A stretch of DNA of 64,000 nt from contig NZ_JABJVM010000006.1 in assembly GCF_013820765.1 (NCBI RefSeq), positions 117,879 to 181,878 on the forward strand. Direction: 5' to 3'. Each line of letters starts with the position of its first letter. Position 1 is the first letter of the stretch. The stretch comes from Paenilisteria rustica. GTDB lineage: Bacteria; Bacillota; Bacilli; Lactobacillales; Listeriaceae. The notes under the pieces are model-generated. The model was not told the DNA's origin. It saw only the letters and a program-made list of their open reading frames with translations, and ran no database searches. Shown piece by piece: positions 34,165 to 44,660 of this stretch. A program made the position numbers and the translations under genes.

Positions 34165-34866
34165 ATGTACAGACGAGAAGACTTTGAAACATTCAGCTCC
34201 ATTCAAAACATTATTAAGCTCCTAAAAAAAGACAGTGCATTTAATGAGAACTGTTTTCAGGAGCGCCTTAAAAAGGGCAGTGTTGTCGAATTCGATACTT
34301 CCTTCAGGGGCGATATTTATATTATAGAATCCGGTTTTATCAAACTTAACATTGATCGAGATTACGTGAATGCTTTCCAATTCATTCTTAGCCGCAGTGA
34401 CATCCCATTGCTAAGGACCTTCACCGAAGATAGTCCTCACCAATTTGTCTGCTCAGCGCTAACTAACGTGATTTGGTGGAAAATAGATTACGATTTCTAC
34501 AAAAAAATTATGCTCATAGAAGATCCCAAGAATATGCTGCTTATTCATCAGCTAGAAAAAAAACAAAAAGAGCTAAACACCAACTACATAAAAGGTGTAC
34601 TTAACTCGCGTAAACGTATTTTATTCACGATTTCTCAGCTAATGGAGTACGGCATCTATCCTAGTAATAACCGTCTTGAATTACCGAAATTTCTAACCTA
34701 CTCCTTACTAGCAGAACTATCCAACACATCCAGAAGCTACGCAGCCGACATTCTCCAAGATCTACGAAAACGAGATATCTTCTATTTTCAAAATAAGCCT
34801 TGGGTCATCAACGACGTGAAGCAGTTCAAGGAGATTCTAATTGAAGAAGGCGTCCCACTAATTTAG
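34165..34866 (+). CDS. PrfA/Crp-Fnr-like transcriptional regulator (copy 3)
   Basis: 233 residues; GGGAGG lies just before the ATG. It aligns along its length with the regulators at 2660 and 26820 (MYRREDFETFSSIQNIIKLL; NVIWWKIDYDFYKKIM; winged helix LLAELSNTSRSYAADILQDL) but is the most diverged of the three. The Crp-like barrel has no recognisable cyclic-nucleotide signature. It is divergent from the giant surface protein gene, whose promoter lies in the shared gap, so regulation of that gene is the simplest idea. The three copies suggest module duplication together with the surface genes. Confidence 0.87.
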   Translation: MYRREDFETFSSIQNIIKLLKKDSAFNENCFQERLKKGSVVEFDTSFRGDIYIIESGFIKLNIDRDYVNAFQFILSRSDIPLLRTFTEDSPHQFVCSALTNVIWWKIDYDFYKKIMLIEDPKNMLLIHQLEKKQKELNTNYIKGVLNSRKRILFTISQLMEYGIYPSNNRLELPKFLTYSLLAELSNTSRSYAADILQDLRKRDIFYFQNKPWVINDVKQFKEILIEEGVPLI

Positions 34867-34875
34867 AGTACACAC

Positions 34876-34913
34876 AAAAAAGCTAGCAGGAAATTGATCT
34901 GCTAGCCTTTTTT
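34876..34913. terminator. Bidirectional terminator between regulator and MFS gene
   Basis: AAAAAAGCTAGCAG pairs with CTGCTAGC(C)TTTTTT across a 9-base loop. It serves convergent genes ending at 34866 and 34940. Confidence 0.85.
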
Positions 34914-34939
34914 GCCATATTATCCGTCTGCACTAAAAA

Positions 34940-36256
34940 TCAGTCCAAAATCACCTTTTTATCCTCATCCGGAATTTTTTCAATACGACCTAAGAACACC
35001 GTAATCGATAAAATCCCAATCAGCATCACGACGCCCGCCACAACGAAAGCAATCGAAAAGCTTCCCGTCGCGCCGACGATAAACCCAGTCACAATCGGAG
35101 CTGCAATCGCCGTTAAATTCCCAATAAAGTTCATAAATCCGCCAACCGTCCCAACCGAACCATTCGGCGCCAAAATCGACGGCATCGACCAATTTATCGT
35201 AGATGCGATACAAATTCCCGACACCGCAATGCTAAAATATATAATCGCCGTCTGCGTATCCTTCGTCGTTGCAGCCCCAATCACCGCGAGCCCAAGCAAC
35301 ATCCCAATCGTCAGAAATAATTTCCGAACCTTCGACGGATCAAATCCCCGCTTAATTAGAAAATCAACGAGAAGTCCTCCAATCAGGATACTAGACAACG
35401 CACCGCAAGCCCATGGAATCGCCGTATATAATCCCGATTTCATAATATCCAAATGAAGCTCCCGCATCAAATAGTTCGGCAACCACGTCAAAAACAAGAA
35501 GAACGAATAATTATACGCCGCCGCCCCAATCGCCAATGCCCACAACTTCCGCTGCTTCATCAAGTACACCAAGCCACTTCCCTCACCCGGCGCGACCTGT
35601 CTTTGCACATCGCTCGACTGAATATAATCCAGCTCCTCCTTCGAAAGCCGCGGATGCTCCTCAGGGTCCCGATACAGCATCCAAAACCAAACACAGTACA
35701 CAATACTAATCAGCGCCGTCACAAGAAAAGCCTCACGCCAGCCCCATTTTGCAATAATAAAAGCCACCATCGGCACACCAATCACATTCGATAGCTTCGA
35801 GGACATATCAAACATCGCCGTCGCAAACCCACGTTCCTTCAGCGGAAACCAGTATCCCGTCGCCTTCGAAGCCGCACTAAACGCCGGAGCCTCCGCCACA
35901 CCAAGCGATAATCTCAAAATAAATAATGGCAATAACCCACTAATAAACGCCGTAAGTCCCGTCGCAAAAATCCAAACAATCGAACAAACCCGATTCAGCC
36001 ACTTCACCCCAATTCGGTCCAGCACCACACCCATCGGAATCTGCATCAACGCATACGTCCAGGAAAAAGAAGATAATAAAATACCAAACATCGCCGGCGA
36101 AATGCTAAGTTCATCCATCAAAACTTGGCCTGCAACCGTCAAATTAATCCGATCAAAATAGTTCACCAAACACCCGAATCCAAGCAATAAGCCGATCCAA
36201 TATCTAAATTTTTTCTTTGTTGTGATAACTTTCCCTAATTCTATCTGCTTCTCCAT
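34940..36256 (-). CDS. MFS transporter of the anion:cation symporter type, probably for shikimate- or quinate-like acids
   Basis: 438 residues from the ATG at 36256, with GGGAGG 7 bases upstream; the longer frame to 36289 has none. Twelve transmembrane helices are expected. MFS signatures are visible (VLDRIGVKWLNR in loop 2-3, RLSLGVAEAPAFSAASKATG in helix 4, as in the glucarate/hexuronate/phthalate permease group). It is the last gene of aroE-aroD-MFS, which suggests uptake of shikimate, quinate or a related hydroaromatic acid for the two enzymes upstream. The substrate is inferred from context only. Confidence 0.87.
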   Translation of the reverse strand: MEKQIELGKVITTKKKFRYWIGLLLGFGCLVNYFDRINLTVAGQVLMDELSISPAMFGILLSSFSWTYALMQIPMGVVLDRIGVKWLNRVCSIVWIFATGLTAFISGLLPLFILRLSLGVAEAPAFSAASKATGYWFPLKERGFATAMFDMSSKLSNVIGVPMVAFIIAKWGWREAFLVTALISIVYCVWFWMLYRDPEEHPRLSKEELDYIQSSDVQRQVAPGEGSGLVYLMKQRKLWALAIGAAAYNYSFFLFLTWLPNYLMRELHLDIMKSGLYTAIPWACGALSSILIGGLLVDFLIKRGFDPSKVRKLFLTIGMLLGLAVIGAATTKDTQTAIIYFSIAVSGICIASTINWSMPSILAPNGSVGTVGGFMNFIGNLTAIAAPIVTGFIVGATGSFSIAFVVAGVVMLIGILSITVFLGRIEKIPDEDKKVILD

Positions 36257-36325
36257 CCTTTTCCCTCCCAGTCTCACTAATGAAGTCAAACCTCTCGCGA
36301 AAAATTTCTCCCAAGAGGCACTTAC

Positions 36326-37093
36326 CTATCCATTCAAACTTTTATGCAACAACGTCAACACTTGGCGCAACTCATCCACCGGAACCTGTCCAGGCGCTGA
36401 AACCTTTTTGGCCGCTCCAAACGTCAAAGCCGATCCAAAAATTTCTCCAGCCAAGCGCGAAATAACACCCGTTCCCGCCATCGACATCGTAATAATCGGA
36501 CGATCCGCATACTTTTCACGCATCGTATTCGTCGCACTAAGCAACGTCAAGACATCCGCCGCCGATTGTGGCATCACCGCAATTTTAGGCAAATCCGCGC
36601 CTATTTCCTGCATCTTCACGAGCCGCGATACAATCTCATCCTCACTCGGCGTCTTATCGAAATCATGATTCGACATAATCACCTTCGCACCCGCCCCGTG
36701 CACAGCCGCCACAAGTTGCGCCACTTGCCGCTCACCCGTAAACAGCTCCACATCCACGATATCCGCCATGCCAGTCGCCGCAATTTCCCGATTCAGAGCC
36801 ACATAACTCGCCACCGAAAAATCACGCTCACCGCCCTCTTTCGCACTCCGAAACGTGAAAATCAGCGGTATCTCCTTCAAAATCCCCCGAATCTCACGCA
36901 ACATCTCCTTCACTTTCAACGTGTCCGCGACGTCCTCATAAAAATCCACACGCCATTCCACGACATCCAAGTCAACTTCCACCAACATCCGCGCTTCCTC
37001 CACTAATTGCGCCGCCGTCTCGCCGACCATAGGAACGCAAATACTAGGCGCACCCTCACCAATCACGACACCTCTCACTACAACAGTCCTCAT
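36326..37093 (-). CDS. aroD: Type I 3-dehydroquinate dehydratase
   Basis: 255 residues from the ATG at 37093. It converts 3-dehydroquinate and 3-dehydroshikimate into each other through a Schiff base. The class I features are visible: the catalytic His in VIMSNHDFDKTP near 140 and the Schiff-base Lys in LPKIAVMP near 170, with the usual ELFTGE and SMAGTG blocks. Length is normal (about 250). It starts 14 bases after the aroE stop, in the same operon as aroE and the MFS gene. Because biosynthetic aro genes normally sit elsewhere, this may be a catabolic or uptake-linked copy. Confidence 0.93.
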   Translation of the reverse strand: MRTVVVRGVVIGEGAPSICVPMVGETAAQLVEEARMLVEVDLDVVEWRVDFYEDVADTLKVKEMLREIRGILKEIPLIFTFRSAKEGGERDFSVASYVALNREIAATGMADIVDVELFTGERQVAQLVAAVHGAGAKVIMSNHDFDKTPSEDEIVSRLVKMQEIGADLPKIAVMPQSAADVLTLLSATNTMREKYADRPIITMSMAGTGVISRLAGEIFGSALTFGAAKKVSAPGQVPVDELRQVLTLLHKSLNG

Positions 37094-37107
37094 ATCCGCT
37101 TCCCCTT

Positions 37108-37971
37108 TCAAAAAAGTAACGCCTTTATATCCTCGACCGGCATTTCTTCCCCAGTCCAAATTTCAAAAGCCTTCGCACCCTGCCATAACATCATTCCGAG
37201 GCCATTCACCGTTGTACATCCAACCTCATCCGCCATCTCTAACAAGCGCGTTTTCGCAGGCACATACACGACATCCGACACAATCAAATCAGGACACAAA
37301 TACGACACATCCGGCACAACACTCTGCCCCACAAGCGGCTTCATCCCAACCGAGGTAGCATTAACAAAAATAACACTCGTCCCAATCTCACTCCGTAGCG
37401 CCTCCAAATCCGCCAAATCAAAAAGTCTCACCTTACAATCCGTCTTCGCATTAATATCACGCACCATCTGCTCCCCACGCTCGTAAAACGCATCCCTCCG
37501 ATTAAAAATCGAGATTTCCTTCACGCCATCAAGCGCCGCCTGAATACAAATCGCCGTTGCAGCACCACCAGCGCCCGCAATCGTCATTTTTTCCCCGATA
37601 ATATCAATCTCAGCTTCCGCGAGTGCCCGCATATATCCCGTTCCATCCGTAATATGCCCCGTCAAAACGCCGTCATCATTCACAACCGTATTCACCGCGC
37701 CCGCAAGTTCCGCAGCAGGAGACAACTTATCCAAATGCCCCTTCACCAACACCTTATTTGGCATCGTCACATTGCATCCACGAATCCCCATTGCCCGAAA
37801 CCCCTTCACAACATCTCCCAACTGCTCCGTCCCAACATCAAACGCCAAATACACATAATCCAATCCCAATTTTGCAAATGCCTCATTATGCATTTTCGGT
37901 GATAAACTGTGAGAAATCGGCGTACCCAATAACCCAATCAACTGCGTCTTCCCAGAAATCCGCTCCGTCAT
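37108..37971 (-). CDS. aroE: Shikimate (or quinate/shikimate) dehydrogenase
   Basis: 287 residues from the ATG at 37971, with AGGAAGGG 10 bases upstream. It reduces 3-dehydroshikimate to shikimate, or works in reverse in catabolism. Substrate site: SHSLSPKMHNEAF near 18-30, and the catalytic Lys in CNVTMPNK. NAD(P)-binding loop: GAGGAATAI near 140, followed by FNRRDAFYERG. No Arg directly follows the beta-2 strand Asn in the way that fixes NADP, so cofactor choice is open. It is the first gene of the aroE-aroD-MFS operon. A longer in-frame extension to 38079 lacks a ribosome binding site. Confidence 0.92.
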   Translation of the reverse strand: MTERISGKTQLIGLLGTPISHSLSPKMHNEAFAKLGLDYVYLAFDVGTEQLGDVVKGFRAMGIRGCNVTMPNKVLVKGHLDKLSPAAELAGAVNTVVNDDGVLTGHITDGTGYMRALAEAEIDIIGEKMTIAGAGGAATAICIQAALDGVKEISIFNRRDAFYERGEQMVRDINAKTDCKVRLFDLADLEALRSEIGTSVIFVNATSVGMKPLVGQSVVPDVSYLCPDLIVSDVVYVPAKTRLLEMADEVGCTTVNGLGMMLWQGAKAFEIWTGEEMPVEDIKALLF

Positions 37972-38097
37972 ACTAAAAACACCCTTCCTCATTATGTATA
38001 CTATTCCTTTGTCAGCAAAATCAGTAAATTCATCCGACTCCACAATCATACCAGAAACAGCCACCATTTTTCCAGTCACTTTATCTAGTTTTTCCTA

Positions 38098-38775
38098 TTA
38101 AACACCAACAAGCGTCCCAACACCATACGTCACAAGCATCGTCAACATCCCAACAACCATGTTCCGCAGCACCGCATTCCGCTTCGGCGCCTCCCCTAAA
38201 TAAGCACTAACATACCCCGTCAAAGCAAGCGCAATCAAAACCACCACAAACGTAAAACCAATCCGAATCCCCGGTGGCAACAGTAAAATCGTAAGTAGAG
38301 GCAGAATCGCACCCAAAGAAAAAGAGATCAAAGAAGACAACGCTGCCTGCCATGGATTCGCAAAATCGTTCAGTTGCAAGCCAAGTTCTGCCTCCGAATG
38401 CGCCGCTAGTGCATCTTTTTCCATCAGTTGCGTTGCTACCTGCTTCGCTAAATCCGCCGACAATCCCTTTTCTATATAAATATCCGCCAATTCTTCCAGC
38501 TCACCATCATAATCATTCGCCAACTCCAATTTTTCCTTATCAATAACCGCTTCTTCCGTGTCTTTCTGCGTACTAACCGAAACGTATTCCCCACCAGCCA
38601 TCGACAAAGCTCCAGCTACAAGCCCTGCAACCCCAGCAATGAAAATCGTCCCCACATTCGTCGTCGCACCAGCCACACCAATAACAATACCAGCGACAGA
38701 AACAATCCCATCATTCGCTCCAAGCACACCCGCACGTAGAATATTTAGCTTCTGACTCATCGTCGAATTCTTCAA
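38098..38775 (-). CDS. VIT1/CCC1-family Fe2+/Mn2+ transporter
   Basis: 225 residues with five hydrophobic helices. The N-terminal block LRAGVLGANDGIVSVAGIVIGVAGA and the motif AGALSMAGGEYVSVSTQKD are hallmarks of the VIT/CCC1 family. An acidic cytoplasmic loop (residues 90-140, Glu-rich: EAVIDKEKLELA, EELADIYIEKG) resembles the metal-binding domain between helices 2 and 3. These carriers move Fe2+ or Mn2+ out of the cytoplasm, so detoxification is likely. It has its own transcription unit between aroE and the ribosomal operon. Confidence 0.9.
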   Translation of the reverse strand: MKNSTMSQKLNILRAGVLGANDGIVSVAGIVIGVAGATTNVGTIFIAGVAGLVAGALSMAGGEYVSVSTQKDTEEAVIDKEKLELANDYDGELEELADIYIEKGLSADLAKQVATQLMEKDALAAHSEAELGLQLNDFANPWQAALSSLISFSLGAILPLLTILLLPPGIRIGFTFVVVLIALALTGYVSAYLGEAPKRNAVLRNMVVGMLTMLVTYGVGTLVGV

Positions 38776-38860
38776 AAACGCATCACCTCATCCTATAAAT
38801 CATTATATCGGACTAGAACCATTTAAACAAGAAAGCGTAGCAGCTAGGATCTGGACGCAC

Positions 38861-38898
38861 AAAAAAGACTTACCAGATAACACCGATAAGTCTTTTTT
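38861..38898. terminator. Second hairpin terminator downstream of rplQ
   Basis: AAAAAAGACTTA / TAAGTCTTTTTT, perfect 12-bp arms, 14-base loop. It lies beyond the first rplQ terminator and 5' of the VIT gene, and insulates the two. Confidence 0.75.
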
Positions 38899-38942
38899 GC
38901 ATATGTAAAATCGTGAATAAGGGTCTCCCCTTGATTCACAAC

Positions 38943-38985
38943 AAAAAAAAGCCTGCGCTTCTCTCCACGCTTTTTGCGAGAGAGA
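38943..38985 (-). terminator. Terminator of the ribosomal-protein cluster
   Basis: On the minus strand CTTCTCTC pairs with GAGAGAAG around an inner TCGC/GCG(T) hairpin. The sequence then runs CGCAGGC and T8. It ends the long S10-spc-alpha transcript after rplQ. Confidence 0.7.
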
Positions 38986-39054
38986 AGACACACAGAGCTA
39001 GACAAAGTCGGCGAACCGCTCTATCATAACACTCCACTTGCTTTAACACATGAA

Positions 39055-39462
39055 TTATACTAATTCAATGATAACCATTGGTGCGCCATCACCGCGACGA
39101 GGACCTTTTTTCATGATACGAGTGTATCCGCCTTGACGTTCCGCGTAACGTGGAGCAACATCATCAAATAATTTTTGTAAAGCGTAAACTGGACGATTTT
39201 TTGTCACAGTGTTACCATCTTTATCTTTCACTTCTTTTTGTACCACGTTAACAACTTCGTGACGTACAAAAGCAGCTGCTTGACGACGAGAATGCAAGTC
39301 TCCTTTTTTACCAGAAGTGATCAATTTTTCAACGACAGAACGAATCTCTTTAGCTTTCGCTTCAGTTGTTTCGATACGTTCGAAAACGATTAAATCAGTC
39401 GCTAGATCACGTAGCAATGCTTTACGTTGCGATTTAGTACGACCTAATTTTCTGTAACCCAT
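39055..39462 (-). CDS. rplQ: Ribosomal protein bL17
   Basis: 135 residues, the usual length of the Firmicute form. The N-terminus [20 protein letters not shown] is the family signature. It binds 23S rRNA near the exit tunnel. It is the last gene of the alpha operon, 27 bases after rpoA, with AAGGAGGGA before the start and two terminators beyond. Confidence 0.97.
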   Translation of the reverse strand: MGYRKLGRTKSQRKALLRDLATDLIVFERIETTEAKAKEIRSVVEKLITSGKKGDLHSRRQAAAFVRHEVVNVVQKEVKDKDGNTVTKNRPVYALQKLFDDVAPRYAERQGGYTRIMKKGPRRGDGAPMVIIELV

Positions 39463-39489
39463 GGATTTCCCTCCTTCACAAAGTAAAAA

Positions 39490-40434
39490 TTAATTTTCGT
39501 TTCGTAAACCTAAGCCAAGATCAGACAGTTTCACTTTAACTTCTTCTAAAGATTTACGACCCAAGTTACGAACTTTCATCATATCATCCTCAGATTTGTC
39601 AGCTAATTCCTGTACTGTATTGATTCCAGCGCGTTTCAAACAGTTGTAAGAACGAACAGATAAGTCCAATTCTTCAATTGTCATTTCAAGCACTTTCTCT
39701 TTATGGCTTTCTTCTTTTTCAATCATGATTTCCGCTTTTTGGGCTTCATCTGTTAAATCAACAAAAATATTCAAATGCTCTGTAAGAATTTTTGCTCCCA
39801 AGGAAACAGCTTCTTCAGGGCTAATACTTCCGTCCGTTAAAACGTCAAAAGTTAGCTTATCATAATTCGTGGATTGTCCAACACGCGTTGTTTCCACTTG
39901 ATAGTTAACACGGATAACCGGGCTAAAAATCGAATCAACTGGCAACACACCGATTGGCATATTTTCACGTTTATTTTGATCCGCAGGCGTATAACCACGA
40001 CCACGTGCCGCATTAAGGCGAACATGGAATTTCGCGTTATCACTAAGAGTACAAATGTGAAGATCTGGATTCAGAATCTCAACATCGCTATCATAGTTAA
40101 TATCGCCAGCAGTCACTACCCCAGGACCTTGCATATCAATTTCCAAAGTCTTATCATCTTCGGCATACACTTTAAGTGCAAGTTTCTTGATATTCAAAAT
40201 CATGCTTGTTACATCTTCTACTACACCTTCGATTACAGAAAACTCATGTAACGCTCCATCGATTTGGATAGATGTCACTGCAGCACCAGGAAGAGAAGAT
40301 AACAGAATACGACGTAAGGAGTTACCCAAAGTTGTACCATATCCACGCTCTAGTGGCTCTACAACAAACTTTCCATACTTGGCATCATCGCTGATCTCAA
40401 TCGTCTCGATTTTCGGTTTTTCAATTTCGATCAT
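39490..40434 (-). CDS. rpoA: RNA polymerase alpha subunit
   Basis: 314 residues. The N-terminal assembly domain ([20 protein letters not shown] near 33) dimerises and nucleates core polymerase. After a linker, the C-terminal domain ([16 protein letters not shown], near 250-300) contacts UP elements and activators. Length and order rpsK-rpoA-rplQ are as in other Firmicutes. A 94-base gap separates it from rpsK. Confidence 0.98.
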   Translation of the reverse strand: MIEIEKPKIETIEISDDAKYGKFVVEPLERGYGTTLGNSLRRILLSSLPGAAVTSIQIDGALHEFSVIEGVVEDVTSMILNIKKLALKVYAEDDKTLEIDMQGPGVVTAGDINYDSDVEILNPDLHICTLSDNAKFHVRLNAARGRGYTPADQNKRENMPIGVLPVDSIFSPVIRVNYQVETTRVGQSTNYDKLTFDVLTDGSISPEEAVSLGAKILTEHLNIFVDLTDEAQKAEIMIEKEESHKEKVLEMTIEELDLSVRSYNCLKRAGINTVQELADKSEDDMMKVRNLGRKSLEEVKVKLSDLGLGLRNEN

Positions 40435-40528
40435 TCAAATTTACCCTCCTTCAAAACGTCTCTTTGGCTAAGATCCTTATGAAGAATCTCGTGACAATAG
40501 TTCAAAGTTGCGAACAAAATACGACTAC

Positions 40529-40918
40529 TTAGACACGACGACGTTTTGGAGGACGACATCCGTTATGAGGAACTGGAGTCACATCTTTAATAGCAGTTAC
40601 ATCAAGACCTGCCGCTTGAAGAGCACGAATCGCTGCTTCACGTCCTGAACCTGGTCCTTTAACTGTTACTTCCAAAGTTTTCAAACCATGTTCTTGTGCA
40701 GCTTTTGCACACGTTTCAGCCGCTAATTGCGCCGCGAAAGGTGTTGATTTACGAGCGCCTTTAAAGCCTAAAGCTCCAGCACTTGACCATGCTACTGCAT
40801 TACCGTGCATGTCAGTAATCGTTACAATTGTATTATTGAATGTAGAACGAATGTGTGCAATACCAGCTTCGATATTCTTTTTCACACGACGTTTACGAGT
40901 ATTAGTTTTACGTACCAT
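40529..40918 (-). CDS. rpsK: Ribosomal protein uS11
   Basis: 129 residues, standard length. [20 protein letters not shown] and the C-terminal [15 protein letters not shown] are diagnostic. It sits on the 30S platform near the E site. It lies in the alpha operon between rpsM and rpoA, with a good AAAGGAGG upstream. Confidence 0.98.
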   Translation of the reverse strand: MVRKTNTRKRRVKKNIEAGIAHIRSTFNNTIVTITDMHGNAVAWSSAGALGFKGARKSTPFAAQLAAETCAKAAQEHGLKTLEVTVKGPGSGREAAIRALQAAGLDVTAIKDVTPVPHNGCRPPKRRRV

Positions 40919-40948
40919 TCACAAACTACCTCCTTTACTTACTAATAA

Positions 40949-41314
40949 TTATTTCTTCTTACCTGCGACCGTTTTTAATGGGCCTTTACGAGTACGTGCG
41001 TTATTCTTCGTGTTTTGTCCACGAACTGGTAGACCACGACGATGACGCATGCCACGATAAGAACCGATTTCGATCAAACGTTTGATATTCAAGTTCACTT
41101 CACGACGAAGATCACCCTCAACCTTAATTTTGTCAACTAGTTCACGGATTTTACCAAGTTCTTCTTCAGTCAAATCACGAGTACGAGTATTTTCAGAAAC
41201 ACCTGCTTCTTTTAATACATCTTTAGCCGTTTGGTTACCGATACCATAGATGTAAGTCAAAGATATTACGATACGCTTTTCGCGCGGAACATCAACACCT
41301 GCAATACGTGCCAT
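40949..41314 (-). CDS. rpsM: Ribosomal protein uS13
   Basis: 121 residues. [20 protein letters not shown] and the basic tail [17 protein letters not shown] are typical. It lies in the 30S head and contacts the 50S subunit and P-site tRNA. GGAGGTGC lies before the start, and the gene lies 18 bases after rpmJ. Confidence 0.98.
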   Translation of the reverse strand: MARIAGVDVPREKRIVISLTYIYGIGNQTAKDVLKEAGVSENTRTRDLTEEELGKIRELVDKIKVEGDLRREVNLNIKRLIEIGSYRGMRHRRGLPVRGQNTKNNARTRKGPLKTVAGKKK

Positions 41315-41332
41315 TTATAAAAGCACCTCCTC

Positions 41333-41464
<132 letters not shown>

Positions 41465-41547
41465 TTACTAGAGAAAATGTCTCTATAAACCGATTGAAAA
41501 ATAGCTGGCGAACCAGACCGGTATATAATTTCATTTCCGATAATTTC

Positions 41548-41766
41548 TTATTTAAAACGGTAAGTGATTCTGCCACGTGTCAAGTCATACGGGGAAAGTT
41601 CCACCGTTACTTTATCACCTGGTAAAATACGAATATAGTGCATACGGATTTTGCCAGAAACTGTAGCTAAAACAGTATGACCATTTTCTAGTACAACTTT
41701 GAACATCGCGTTAGGCAATGTGTCTTCCACTGTACCTTCCACTTCGATTACATCTTCTTTTGCCAT
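41548..41766 (-). CDS. infA: Translation initiation factor IF-1
   Basis: 72 residues, an S1-like OB fold with [20 protein letters not shown] and the end RGRITYRFK. It binds the A site of the 30S subunit during initiation. It is preceded by its own candidate promoter (41838-41866) and a 380-base gap, so the distal cluster infA-rplQ can be transcribed separately. The map gene that lies here in Bacillus is absent. Confidence 0.98.
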   Translation of the reverse strand: MAKEDVIEVEGTVEDTLPNAMFKVVLENGHTVLATVSGKIRMHYIRILPGDKVTVELSPYDLTRGRITYRFK

Positions 41767-41837
41767 AAGTTGCTACCTCCTTACTCTTTTTAACTGGACC
41801 ATTTACAGGTCTGCCATTTCTTTTCGCGTAAAATTTT

Positions 41838-41866
41838 ATTACATGAAAAAACGCTAGACATACCAA
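41838..41866 (-). promoter_or_regulatory. Candidate promoter of infA-rpmJ-rpsM-rpsK-rpoA-rplQ
   Basis: On the minus strand TTGGTA, a 17-base spacer and TGTAAT, about 70 bases before infA. The gap 41767-42148 otherwise contains a 14-bp direct repeat (ATCTTCAGACAATC at 41901 and 42018) and no convincing gene. Confidence 0.5.
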
Positions 41867-42148
41867 AATTGTTCCCCACGACAAGGAATTAATTTTATAC
41901 ATCTTCAGACAATCGGTAAAAGTACGGTCCCGCAAAAATGGAAGTACAAGTGCATCTGGCTCGAGTTCGAACGCCTTCATATCACTATTTCCAGTAGCAT
42001 TCCTATTTATCCAGATGATCTTCAGACAATCTCTCGTTCATCATGTTTCGCATAGTTGTTACTCACTGCACTGCCAATTACCCATTATACTACAAAACAA
42101 AACATTTTGCACTACATAGGTACCGACTGTAAAATAAGCGATGATTTC

Positions 42149-42838
<690 letters not shown>

Positions 42839-42863
42839 TTAACACTCCTGCCGACCCACGTGT

Positions 42864-44165
42864 TTATTTGATAAATCCTCGGTAATTTCGTTTCACAAGT
42901 TGTCCTTCTAGTTGTTTTGTTGTATCAAGGGCTACCCCGATAACGATCAGCAAGCTCGTACCACCAATGGCGATAGATTGCGGAAGATCGAATACAGCTG
43001 CACCAATTGTAGGCATGATTGCTACTACAGAAAGGAAGAGTGCACCAACAAAAGTTAGACGATAAAGCACACTAGTAAGATACTCTTGTGTTTCACGGCC
43101 AGGACGTTTACTTGGAATATATCCACCTTGTTTCTTCAAGTTATCTGCTACTTTCTCAGGATTCACTTGAATGAACGCATAGAAGTAAGTAAATGCGATG
43201 ATCAAGGCAACATACAGACACATACCAATCGGTTGCGTATAGTCAAAAATTTGTTTTAAGACTTTTACAACTTGACTGGTTGAGTCAACGAAGGCAAAGC
43301 TCAAAATAGTTTGTGGTGTAATGATAAAGGCACTTGCAAAGATTACCGGTATAACCCCAGCAGAGTTAAGTTTAAGTGGTAAATGCGTTGCTTGCGCTCC
43401 ACCAGTTTTTGCACCAGCGACACGTTTTGAGTATTGAATTGGAATCTTACGCAATGCTTGTTGGAAGTAAATAACGAGCACAATGATCGCTAAAACTGCC
43501 ACGGCGATTGCAACAAGAATCATAACATGCATGAACAGCTGATCACCAGCATCTTCAATTTGCGAAGCATAGAGAGAACGCATGCCATCAGGAATACGAG
43601 CTACGATACCAGCAAAGATAATAATGGAAATACCATTACCAACGCCACTCACAGTAATTTGTTCACCTAACCACATCAGGAACATTGTACCAGTTGTAAG
43701 AACAACCGCAATTGCTAAGTATTGAGGGATAGAAGGATCAATAATAAAGCCAGAACCCGCCAATCTATTGAAACCAAAAGCCATACCGAATGCTTCGACA
43801 AGCCCTAGTCCAATAGTTAAATACCGCGTCAATTGGTTGGATTTCTTACGTCCCATCTCACCTTGTTTTGACCACTCAGTAAGTTTGGGTACAACATCCA
43901 TTTGTAATAGTTGCACGATAATCGATGCGGTAATGTAAGGCATAACACCCATCGCGAAGATCGAGAAGTTCTTCAGCGCACCACCATTGAAAGTATTCAA
44001 GAATCCTAAAATTCCTGTTTCCATCGATTTTTGAATTGTAGCTGCGTCCACTCCCGGTACCGGAATAAATGTTCCGATACGGAAAATGATAAGCATAGCT
44101 AACGTAAACATGATTTTCTTACGAATGTCTGCAACTCTGAAAAAATTGATCAACGTCGAAAACAT
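42864..44165 (-). CDS. secY: SecY, channel subunit of the Sec translocase
   Basis: 433 residues, ten transmembrane helices. The plug region GVDAATIQKSMETGILGFLNTF and the helix-2/3 block MGVMPYITASIIVQLL are diagnostic, as is the cytoplasmic loop GGYIPSKRPGRETQEYL near 345. With SecE and SecG it forms the export and membrane-insertion pore. The ATG overlaps the rplO stop codon (TAATG), so translation is coupled. Confidence 0.98.
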   Translation of the reverse strand: MFSTLINFFRVADIRKKIMFTLAMLIIFRIGTFIPVPGVDAATIQKSMETGILGFLNTFNGGALKNFSIFAMGVMPYITASIIVQLLQMDVVPKLTEWSKQGEMGRKKSNQLTRYLTIGLGLVEAFGMAFGFNRLAGSGFIIDPSIPQYLAIAVVLTTGTMFLMWLGEQITVSGVGNGISIIIFAGIVARIPDGMRSLYASQIEDAGDQLFMHVMILVAIAVAVLAIIVLVIYFQQALRKIPIQYSKRVAGAKTGGAQATHLPLKLNSAGVIPVIFASAFIITPQTILSFAFVDSTSQVVKVLKQIFDYTQPIGMCLYVALIIAFTYFYAFIQVNPEKVADNLKKQGGYIPSKRPGRETQEYLTSVLYRLTFVGALFLSVVAIMPTIGAAVFDLPQSIAIGGTSLLIVIGVALDTTKQLEGQLVKRNYRGFIK

Positions 44166-44605
44166 TAGATCACCTCAGTTTTTCCACCAGCAGCCTCGAT
44201 AGCCTCTTTAGCAGCTGATGAGAATTTGTTAGCTTTCACTGTAAGTTTTTTCTCGATTGCGCCGTCAGACAAAATCTTAATTCCAGATTTTGCGTTACGG
44301 ACGATACCTGTTTCAATTAATAATTCAGGTGTTACTTCTGTACCATCTTCAAAGCGATTTAAAACATCAATGTTCACAACAGCATACTCTTTGCGGTTGA
44401 TGTTTGTAAAACCACGTTTTGGAATACGACGGAACAATGGTAATTGTCCACCTTCAAAGCCTAGGCGTACACCGCCACCTGAACGTGCTTTTTGACCTTT
44501 GTGTCCGCGTCCTGATGTTTTACCGTTACCAGAACTCATACCACGACCAACACGATTACGCTCTTTACGAGAACCTTCTGCAGGTTTAAGTTCGTGAAGT
44601 TTCAT
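44165..44605 (-). CDS. rplO: Ribosomal protein uL15
   Basis: 146 residues from the ATG at 44605; GGAGG lies 8 bases upstream, and the three codons before it in frame have none. [20 protein letters not shown] and the Gly-rich [20 protein letters not shown] are typical. It is a late-assembly 23S rRNA binder. Spc operon. Confidence 0.97.
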   Translation of the reverse strand: MKLHELKPAEGSRKERNRVGRGMSSGNGKTSGRGHKGQKARSGGGVRLGFEGGQLPLFRRIPKRGFTNINRKEYAVVNIDVLNRFEDGTEVTPELLIETGIVRNAKSGIKILSDGAIEKKLTVKANKFSSAAKEAIEAAGGKTEVI

Positions 44606-44660
44606 GTCAAGCACCTCCTCCTATTTACGATTTTATTCATTTAATATTTGTAGTAATAGC

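Noticed and set aside
41711..41980. 89-codon minus-strand frame between adk and infA
   Set aside because: It overlaps the infA start in another frame, lacks a ribosome binding site and reads as translated leader sequence.
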